64,000 nt of DNA from Rhizobiaceae bacterium (GTDB lineage Bacteria > Pseudomonadota > Alphaproteobacteria > Rhizobiales > Rhizobiaceae), in contig JAEPMJ010000001.1 of assembly GCA_017644005.1 (NCBI GenBank), positions 1,364,001 to 1,428,000 of the forward strand, written 5' to 3'. Positions 58,171 through 64,000 of this stretch are shown piece after piece (the first letter of the stretch is position 1; each line of letters begins with the position of its first letter). Made by a program: the position numbers and the translations under genes. The notes beneath the pieces are model-generated. The model searched no databases and was not told the DNA's origin. It was given only the letters and a program-made list of their open reading frames with translations.

Positions 58171-58383
58171 TTGAACGGCACGCACAAGGACGGCGGAAAG
58201 ACGGAATCGGAGCGGATTCTGCGGCAGGTGAACAGCCAGGCCGGCGCCAGCGCGTCCCGACAGGGCGACGACAAGGACGACTGGGCCGAATATTGGGGCC
58301 GGCGTATCGGCCGAACACTCGGAATCCTGTTTCTTTTCGTGGTCATCTACTGGCTCTATCAGCTTGTGACCGGCAAGGGCTGA
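58171..58383 (+). CDS. Small single-pass membrane protein
   Basis: A 70-residue protein with a TTG start and GGAGG five bases before it (58161-58165). The N-terminal 40 residues are hydrophilic and charged (Lys, Asp, Glu, Gln-rich) and the C-terminus ends in a single transmembrane helix ([15 protein letters not shown], about 51-65). An ATG at 58081 could extend it, but the extra part has no ribosome binding site. It is 6 bases ahead of the pyridoxal kinase gene, so they are probably co-transcribed. I do not recognise a family. Confidence 0.6.
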   Translation: MNGTHKDGGKTESERILRQVNSQAGASASRQGDDKDDWAEYWGRRIGRTLGILFLFVVIYWLYQLVTGKG

Positions 58384-58389
58384 CCTTCG

Positions 58390-59274
58390 ATGGCATCTGC
58401 AGTGCGGGATCGGCCGCGGGCCGTCATCGTGATTTCAAGCCACGTCGTGCGCGGTACCGTGGGCAACCGGGCAATGGTGTTTGCGCTCGAGACGCTTGGA
58501 TTTCCCGTCTGGGCAGTGCCCACCGTGACGCTTCCCTGGCATCCGGGTCACGGAAAGGCGACCCGAATCGTGCCGCAAGCGAGTGAATTTGCGGCCATGA
58601 TGAAAGACCTGGAAGGCGCGCGCTGGCTGGGTGAAGTGGCGGCCGTCATCTCCGGCTATCTGGCCGAAGCAGAACAGGCATCTGCAGTCGCATCGCTTGT
58701 CCGCGCGGTCAAAAAGAAGAACCCGGCAGCCCTTTATCTGTGCGACCCCGTCGTCGGCGATCAGGGCGGCCTCTATGTTGCCGAAGAGGTCGCCGCGGCA
58801 CAGCGAGACAGATTGCTGCCGCTGGCCGACATCGCAACGCCCAATCGCTACGAGCTCGAATGGCTGACCGGGGTGAAGCTCGAAACGCCTGACGCCGTTG
58901 CGGATGCCGCATTCGATGCCAGCCCGCCGACAATGCTGGTGACCTCGGCCCCTGCATTTATGGCGCGCGGTACCGGCAACATCCTGATCACGCCTGACGC
59001 TGCGATGATGGCTGAACACCGGCAGATCGACAATCCGCCGAACGGGCCCGGCGATCTGACCGGAGCGGTGTTTCTCGCGCGTTTGCTTGACGGGCAGGAT
59101 CTGCAAACGGCGCTTCAGCTGACAACCGAATCGGTGTTCGAGATCCTGGCCCGAACGGCCAAACGCGGCGCTGACGAGTTGACCCTGGAAACGGACGCGC
59201 AAAGCCTGTCGCATCCGATGGCAATGGTGCAGACCAGGTCGCTTGCCTTTCCGGGTGGCGGCCGCAGGGCCTGA
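58390..59274 (+). CDS. pdxY: Pyridoxal kinase (PdxY/PdxK-like)
   Basis: A 294-residue ribokinase-fold kinase that phosphorylates pyridoxal in the vitamin B6 salvage pathway. [19 protein letters not shown] begins the fold (10-28), [20 protein letters not shown] holds the active-site region, [12 protein letters not shown] binds ATP, and the C-terminal [16 protein letters not shown] forms the anion hole and catalytic Asp (D of GDLTGA). The length is typical of PdxY. Other ribokinase-family substrates are less likely given the PdxY pattern. Confidence 0.88.
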   Translation: MASAVRDRPRAVIVISSHVVRGTVGNRAMVFALETLGFPVWAVPTVTLPWHPGHGKATRIVPQASEFAAMMKDLEGARWLGEVAAVISGYLAEAEQASAVASLVRAVKKKNPAALYLCDPVVGDQGGLYVAEEVAAAQRDRLLPLADIATPNRYELEWLTGVKLETPDAVADAAFDASPPTMLVTSAPAFMARGTGNILITPDAAMMAEHRQIDNPPNGPGDLTGAVFLARLLDGQDLQTALQLTTESVFEILARTAKRGADELTLETDAQSLSHPMAMVQTRSLAFPGGGRRA

Positions 59275-59279
59275 GGCCG

Positions 59280-60041
59280 ATGGCGGTTCAGGCCGGGGTC
59301 GATGGATGTCGAGGTGGCTGGATCGCGGCAGTCGCCGAAATCGACGCGCAGCCCGAAATTCGTGTCTTCGGCCGGTTTGCGGCGCTGGTCGACGCCCTGC
59401 CAGAGGACGCGTTGATTGCCGTCGATATGCCGATCGGCCTTCCCGAATGCAGCGGCCCAGGCGGACGCGGACCTGAGAAGCTGGTGCGTCCGCTGCTCGG
59501 CATGCGACAGTCGAGCGTATTTTCGATTCCCTCGCGGGCGGCCGTCTACAGCAGTATGGCTCCGGCTTCGAGCGGCGACGACGGCTGGCTTGCCGCGCAT
59601 CGAAGGGCGAGCGCGGCGGCGCGGGAGACATCCGACCCGCCAAGGGGCGTCTCCATTCAGGCTTTCGGTTTGTTCGCCAAGATACGTGAGCTGGACACCC
59701 TGCTCAGGGAAAATCCCCCGCTGCGCGACCGCGTTTTCGAAACTCATCCGGAATTGTGTTTCTGGCGTCTGAACGGCAGGAGGCCGCTCTGCGAGCCGAA
59801 GAAGGTGAAGGGCGCGGTGTACGCGCCGGGTCTTGCGGAGCGCCGGAGGCTGCTTGCGACCGCCGGATTTGACGCCGACCGCGTTGCCGCACTGCCGCCT
59901 GCTGGCGCTGCCGAGGATGACCTGCTCGATGCGCTGGCGGTGCTGGGCGCCGCGCGCAACCGCGCCGCCGGACGGCAGATCACCTTTCCCGACCCGCCCG
60001 CGCGCGACGCGCACGGTCTGCCCATTGCCATCAGCTGCTGA
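59280..60041 (+). CDS. DUF429 protein
   Basis: A 253-residue protein with the DUF429 start AVQAGVDGCRGGWIAAVAE (2-20) and the acidic IAVDMPIGLPE (51-61), a likely RNase H-like fold with Asp-rich active site. ETHPELCFWRLNG near 160 is another family motif. The gene follows pdxY by five bases in the same direction. The function of the family is unknown. RNase H-like nucleases have been suggested. Confidence 0.82.
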   Translation: MAVQAGVDGCRGGWIAAVAEIDAQPEIRVFGRFAALVDALPEDALIAVDMPIGLPECSGPGGRGPEKLVRPLLGMRQSSVFSIPSRAAVYSSMAPASSGDDGWLAAHRRASAAARETSDPPRGVSIQAFGLFAKIRELDTLLRENPPLRDRVFETHPELCFWRLNGRRPLCEPKKVKGAVYAPGLAERRRLLATAGFDADRVAALPPAGAAEDDLLDALAVLGAARNRAAGRQITFPDPPARDAHGLPIAISC

Positions 60042-60095
60042 TCTTCGTTCAGAGTTCCGATTGCTGCTTCGGACGTATGCGGTTAAAGGCAGGGC

Positions 60096-60740
60096 ATGAC
60101 ACATTTGCCTGAACGACTCTCCACCGGCTACCGCAACTTCATGTCCGGGCGTTATGCCAGCGAACGAGACCGATACCGTGCACTCGCACGCGAGGGGCAG
60201 GAGCCGCATACAATGGTGATTGCCTGCTGCGATTCACGTGCCGCGCCGGAGACGATTTTCGATGCCGGGCCAGGCGAGCTCTTCGTCGTGCGAAATGTCG
60301 CCAATCTGGTGCCTCCCTACGCGCCGGATGACAATTATCACGGCACGTCCGCGGCCCTGGAGTTTGCGGTTCAGAGCCTCAAGGTCAGCAGCATTCTTGT
60401 GCTCGGCCATGGACGCTGCGGCGGCATTCACGCCGCGCTTTCACCCGACGCACCGCCGCTTTCGCCCGGCGATTTCATCGGCCGCTGGATGAACATGGTC
60501 GCGCCTGCCGCCGAGGCCGTGGCAAAAAACGAGATCATGACGTCTTCAGAGCGTCAGACCGCTCTGGAGCGTATTTCCATTCGTTATTCGATCGCCAATC
60601 TGCGCACCTTTCCCTGCGTCAAGATACTCGAGGGCAAGGGCCGTCTGGCGCTTTATGGCGCCTGGTTCGATATCTCGACCGGCGAGCTTTGGGTGATGAA
60701 TCCCGAAACGGGCGATTTTCAGCGGCCAGAAGTAGACTGA
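60096..60740 (+). CDS. Beta-class carbonic anhydrase
   Basis: A 214-residue beta-carbonic anhydrase that interconverts CO2 and bicarbonate. The zinc ligands Cys45, His105 and Cys108 and the Asp46/Arg48 dyad (in IACCDSRAAPETIF and VLGHGRCGGI) are intact, and the length is right for the family. Cytoplasmic, no signal peptide. It lies 54 bases after the DUF429 gene and 22 bases before the convergent efflux gene. Confidence 0.95.
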   Translation: MTHLPERLSTGYRNFMSGRYASERDRYRALAREGQEPHTMVIACCDSRAAPETIFDAGPGELFVVRNVANLVPPYAPDDNYHGTSAALEFAVQSLKVSSILVLGHGRCGGIHAALSPDAPPLSPGDFIGRWMNMVAPAAEAVAKNEIMTSSERQTALERISIRYSIANLRTFPCVKILEGKGRLALYGAWFDISTGELWVMNPETGDFQRPEVD

Positions 60741-60762
60741 CACCGGGCGCTAGAGCGTCGTC

Positions 60763-62022
60763 TCAGGTCGGTGGGTGATCGGTTTCGCGCGGCAGGATCA
60801 CATGCGCCAAGGCCGGTTCCGGCAGCGTGCGCCAATAGGCCCAGCACAGCGCCGCCAGTATACCCATGGCCGGTGGAACCGTCGCTATTGCGAAGGTGGG
60901 GTTGCCAAGAGCAGCGGCTATCAACCCGCCAACCAGTCCGCCGCCCATCTGCAGAAAGCCGGCGATCGCCGATGCCGAGCCTGCCATGTGTGGAAACGCC
61001 GCCACCGTTGCCGTCGACATGGCCGGCAGGACGAAGGCCATTCCGAAGGCGTGGAACCCGATCGGAACCATGACGTTCAGATAAGTCGGTTCCTGCACCC
61101 GCAGAAGGACGGCAAGCAGAACGCAGCCGAATGTCACACAAGCGAGGCCGGCTGGAACGATGCTGCCGGCGCTGTGGCGCGCCAGCAGACGCCGCGTCAC
61201 CAGGCCACCGACAAAAAAGCTGCCCGATTGCATCAGCATGCCGAGCCCGAACTCAACCGCAGTCATCCCGACACGGTCCATGAGGATGAACGGCAGGATC
61301 GTCGCCTGTGTGTAGAATGCGCCGATGCCACATCCCACTACCAGGCTGGACGACATGAAATAGGAACTGGTCAGGAGCGTCCGATAGGAGGCGATTATCG
61401 CGCGGGGTCGAATTTTCGAGGGGTCTGGCACCGCCGTTTCCACGAGCGCCGTGCGTACGACTATTGTCAGCACCGCACCGGCGGCGACCATGAATATAAA
61501 CACGGCCTGCCAACCGAAAAGGCCTGTTAGAACGCCGCCAACGGTGGGCGAAAGCGCAGGACCCAGGCCCATAACCAGGCCGATGAAGTTCATCACCCGG
61601 GCGGACTGGTCGGAGGTGTACATATCGCGGACGATGGCGCGGGCAATGGCGACACCCACCGCGGCTCCCACGCCCTGGACGAAACGCGCAGCGACCAGCG
61701 ACTCGACATTTGGTGCCATGATCGCGGCAATGCTGGCCGCCAGATAAACCGCCATGAAACCGAAGGTCACGGGTTTGCGGCCATAGCTGTCTGACAAAGG
61801 TCCGCAGACGAGCTGGGCAATGGCGAAACCGGCAAAATAGGACGACAGGCTGAGCTTGATCAGTGCTTCGGTGGTGTCAAAGGCGGCAACCAGTTCGGTC
61901 ATCGCGGGCGTATAGACTGCCATCGAAATGGGGCCGATCGCGACGAGAAGGGCACATATCAGTCCGACCTTGCGCTCGCTCATTGTTTGCGCAGATACGA
62001 TACGGGAGTTCTGGAGGTTCAT
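60763..62022 (-). CDS. Bcr/CflA-family multidrug efflux MFS transporter
   Basis: A 419-residue drug/proton antiporter with twelve predicted helices and the Bcr/CflA signatures ISMAVYTPAMTELVAAF (about 33-49), CGPLSDSYGRKPV (73-85) and FVQGVGAAVGVAIARAIVRD (about 114-133). It starts by an ATGA overlap with the MarR gene upstream, so regulator and pump are one operon under MarR control. An internal ATG at residue 14 would drop the leader-like N-terminus. The substrate is not known. Confidence 0.92.
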   Translation of the reverse strand: MNLQNSRIVSAQTMSERKVGLICALLVAIGPISMAVYTPAMTELVAAFDTTEALIKLSLSSYFAGFAIAQLVCGPLSDSYGRKPVTFGFMAVYLAASIAAIMAPNVESLVAARFVQGVGAAVGVAIARAIVRDMYTSDQSARVMNFIGLVMGLGPALSPTVGGVLTGLFGWQAVFIFMVAAGAVLTIVVRTALVETAVPDPSKIRPRAIIASYRTLLTSSYFMSSSLVVGCGIGAFYTQATILPFILMDRVGMTAVEFGLGMLMQSGSFFVGGLVTRRLLARHSAGSIVPAGLACVTFGCVLLAVLLRVQEPTYLNVMVPIGFHAFGMAFVLPAMSTATVAAFPHMAGSASAIAGFLQMGGGLVGGLIAAALGNPTFAIATVPPAMGILAALCWAYWRTLPEPALAHVILPRETDHPPT

Positions 62023-62492
62023 GCCGTATCATCCGTTGCCGCAGGCAGGGATCTGGCCTCCATCATATTAAGGCGCGCCTGCCGCAGCACTTCGGATGCC
62101 ACGGCCCAGTCCGCCTTATCGATGTCGCGGGATGCCTGTTCCGAAATCTCGCGTGCGAGCGCTGTCACGCGCAGCAGCACGTCGTCCGCCTGAGGGGTCA
62201 GCGAGATACATTTCGCGCGGCGGTCGGCCGGGTCGCGTTTCCTTTTCACAAGGCCACGCGCCTCAAGCCGGTCGATCATCGCAGAAAGCGTCATGGCTTC
62301 GACGTTCAGCCGCTCGGCGAGTACGGTCTGCCGCTCGCCTTCGGCACGGGCAATGTGAGCCAGCGTTCGTGCCTCGCCGGCCGTCAGGCCAAGGCCGGAT
62401 TCACTGACGCGGCGGTCGAATTCGGCGCGGAACATCCGAGCAAGGTCGGTCAGCAGAAAGCCAAAGGAATGGGGGTCGATGGCGCGATGCAT
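62019..62492 (-). CDS. MarR-family transcriptional regulator
   Basis: A 157-residue winged-helix repressor with the MarR pattern GLTAGEARTLAHIARAEGERQTVLAERLNVEAMTLSAMIDRLEARGLVKRKRDPADRRAKCISLT from about 34 to 97. It lies upstream of the Bcr/CflA pump in an overlapping operon, and a palindromic operator sits in its promoter. It probably represses itself and the pump until a ligand (often a phenolic or drug) binds. Confidence 0.94.
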   Translation of the reverse strand: MHRAIDPHSFGFLLTDLARMFRAEFDRRVSESGLGLTAGEARTLAHIARAEGERQTVLAERLNVEAMTLSAMIDRLEARGLVKRKRDPADRRAKCISLTPQADDVLLRVTALAREISEQASRDIDKADWAVASEVLRQARLNMMEARSLPAATDDTA

Positions 62493-62512
62493 GAGAAACT
62501 AAGGGTCACTGA

Positions 62513-62554
62513 TAATAAGGTTAACTTATTATATTTCAGCAACTTTCCGGTCAA
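62513..62554 (-). promoter_or_regulatory. MarR operator and promoter
   Basis: TAATAAG (62513-62519) and CTTATTA (62525-62531) form a 7-bp inverted repeat with a five-base spacer, typical of MarR sites. On the minus strand a -35 TTGACC (62549-62554) and a -10 TAATAA (62526-62531) are 17 bases apart. The alternative -10 TATAAT lies at 62528-62533. Hence the operator overlaps the -10 element, so a bound repressor would block polymerase. Confidence 0.75.
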
Positions 62555-62651
62555 TCCCGCCCGGGCAGGTTGCATGCGCAGATGGCGCGCCCTAAATCGG
62601 TTTCCAGGCCGGGCCCTCCGGCATCTCTCCAGCCAATTCCGGACAAAAGCC

Positions 62652-64000
62652 GTGAGCGCCATCGATCTGAAATCTCATCCCATGACCCATTGGACGGGGC
62701 CGATCGGCCTGCCGGATTTCGTCGCTCTTGACGATGACGATTTCGGACCCGTCTTTGAGGCAGCACTCGCGGCGCACAACAAGGAGATTGCCCAGATAAC
62801 CGGGACGGCTGAGAAACCCACGATCGGCAACACGCTCGCTGCGCTGGAGCTTTCGGGTGAGGCGCTGGGCCGTGTTTCAGCGCTGTTCTGGACACGCGCA
62901 GGCGCACACACCAATGACGTCATTCGCGCGCTGGAACGCGAGATCGCGCCGAAGATGGCCGCCCACTATTCGGCGATCACGATGAATACGGAGCTTTTTG
63001 CCCGTATCGACGCACTTTACCAACGCCGCGACGAACTTAAGCTGGATGCCGAAACCGACCGGGTGCTGGAACAGACCTGGAAGCGTTTTGTGCGTGCCGG
63101 CGCCAAGCTGGACGACAATGCCAAGTCGCGGCTCTCCGAAATCAACTCCGAACTTGCACGGCTTGGCGCTGCCTTCGGGCAGAACATTCTGGCCGACGAA
63201 GCGGAATGGGCGATGTTCCTTGACGAGGGCGACGACCTCGCAGGCCTTCCGGAATTCCTGCTTTCGGCAATGCGCGGCGCCGCCGAAGAGCGCGATCAGG
63301 CGGGGCGCTACGCCGTGACGCTCTCGCGTTCGATAATCGAGCCGTTCCTGACCTATTCGGCGCGGCGCGACCTACGGGAAACTGCGTTTCACGCCTTCAC
63401 ACATCGAGGCGAAAACGGTGGCGAGACCGACAACCGCGACAATGTCGCCCGGATACTCTCGCTTCGTGCCGAAAAGGCGAAACTGCTTGGTTATCCGCAT
63501 TACGCGGCGCTGAAACTCGACGACACCATGGCCAAGGATGCAGGGTCGGTGTTCGGTCTGCTCGAGCCGGTATGGAAGAGTGCGAAACGCAAGGCGGCCG
63601 AGGATGAAAAGGAGCTCGGTCGCATAGCCGCCGCCAATGGCAGCAATGAGCCGCTGGCAGCCTGGGACTGGCGCTATTGGCAGGAGAAGCTGCGGGCTGA
63701 AAAGTACGATTTCGACGAAGCCGCGTTGAAACCCTATCTCCAGCTTGAGCGTATTGCCGACGCTGCATTCGATGTGGCAGGCAGGCTTTTCGGGCTCACC
63801 TTCAAGCCGCGTCCCGAGATTGCCGGCTGGCACGCGGATGTGCGGGTGTTCGAGGTGCATGATGCGGCGGGCAACCATCGCGCCACCTTCATCGCCGACT
63901 ATTTCAGCCGGGCTTCCAAGCGCTCCGGTGCCTGGATGAGTTCGCTGGAGACCGGCCACAAGCTCGGCAAGGGCGCGAAGCCCGTCATCTATAATGTGAT
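62652..64000 (+). CDS. M3-family metallopeptidase (oligopeptidase/Dcp-like), 3' end cut by the window
   Basis: An open frame runs from about 62652 to the right edge with no stop. The translation (about 449 residues visible) is a thimet/oligopeptidase-like protein: THWTGPIGLPDF near 12-23, TIGNTLAALELSG, RVSALFWTRAGAHTNDVIRALE and later YFSRASKRSGAWMSS, a pattern of peptidyl-dipeptidase Dcp and M3 peptidases. The zinc HExxH motif lies beyond the window. I chose GTG 62652, with a weak GGAC upstream. ATG 62682 and ATG 62574 are possible. It is divergent from the MarR-pump operon. Confidence 0.9.
   Translation, partial: MSAIDLKSHPMTHWTGPIGLPDFVALDDDDFGPVFEAALAAHNKEIAQITGTAEKPTIGNTLAALELSGEALGRVSALFWTRAGAHTNDVIRALEREIAPKMAAHYSAITMNTELFARIDALYQRRDELKLDAETDRVLEQTWKRFVRAGAKLDDNAKSRLSEINSELARLGAAFGQNILADEAEWAMFLDEGDDLAGLPEFLLSAMRGAAEERDQAGRYAVTLSRSIIEPFLTYSARRDLRETAFHAFTHRGENGGETDNRDNVARILSLRAEKAKLLGYPHYAALKLDDTMAKDAGSVFGLLEPVWKSAKRKAAEDEKELGRIAAANGSNEPLAAWDWRYWQEKLRAEKYDFDEAALKPYLQLERIADAAFDVAGRLFGLTFKPRPEIAGWHADVRVFEVHDAAGNHRATFIADYFSRASKRSGAWMSSLETGHKLGKGAKPVIYNV

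Overview
The window is chromosomal DNA from an alphaproteobacterium of the order Rhizobiales (Hyphomicrobiales), most like the Phyllobacteriaceae (Mesorhizobium, Aquamicrobium, Nitratireductor relatives). The reasons are the gene order fsa/priA followed by atpHAGDC, the block rppH, YibQ-like, ctpA, envC, rlmH, rsfS, nadD, proA, proB, obg, the imuA-imuB-dnaE2 mutagenesis cassette behind an alphaproteobacterial LexA box, an LptE-type lipoprotein behind leuS, and an extended ribosomal protein L21. Assignment below family level is not possible from the sequence alone. No phage, transposase, integrase, rRNA operon or CRISPR array is visible.

Region 1 (1-5232) is the accessory part. It is a tightly packed plus-strand operon, cut by the left edge, holding two VOC (extradiol-dioxygenase-fold) proteins, an ABC importer permease and ATPase, a DapA-family aldolase, a RutE-like malonic semialdehyde reductase and a MetX-like alpha/beta hydrolase. 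It looks like an uptake and degradation pathway for a small, probably cyclic, compound that I cannot match to a described pathway. It is followed by a 13-G homopolymer, about 300 bases without genes, and the 3' end of a tRNA-Gly(GCC) gene, a layout compatible with the edge of an inserted island, although no integrase or flanking repeat is seen.

Region 2 (5882-9084) has housekeeping and proteostasis genes: a Pro-tRNA editing protein, a thioredoxin-TPR chaperone (CnoX/YbbN type), a LON-domain protein, Trm112-like, DUF1737 and a small zinc protease. Region 3 (9243-15006) is the SOS mutasome. Region 4 (15093-28317) is mixed metabolism and transport: CitE-like lyase, DHA2 exporter, leuD, ridA, leuB, TerC, a MASE1-GGDEF cyclase, MBL, GFA, YebC, GNAT, DUF2794 and DUF1223 proteins, and a ceramidase-family gene split by a frameshift. 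Region 5 (28308-42550) runs YggS, leuS, lptE, a PlsC-like acyltransferase, fsa, priA, two small envelope proteins and the F1 ATP synthase operon, closed by a strong terminator. Region 6 (42561-53658, minus strand) is a long chain of envelope, ribosome and proline-synthesis genes ending in obg. Region 7 (53782-64000) has an EEP phosphodiesterase, a SoxR gene sharing a textbook operator with a divergent membrane protein, two RimJ/L-type acetyltransferases, rplU-rpmA with a structured leader, pdxY, DUF429, carbonic anhydrase, a MarR-controlled Bcr/CflA efflux pump, and an M3 peptidase cut by the right edge.

The points most worth a second look are the unassigned catabolic operon, the heptamer-repeat hairpin inside the atp operon between atpD and atpC, the SoxR operator whose arm doubles as the soxR ribosome binding site, the L21-HhH fusion with its hairpin leader, the acetyltransferase whose start region sits inside a terminator hairpin, and the three-hairpin intergenic region at 26572-26715.
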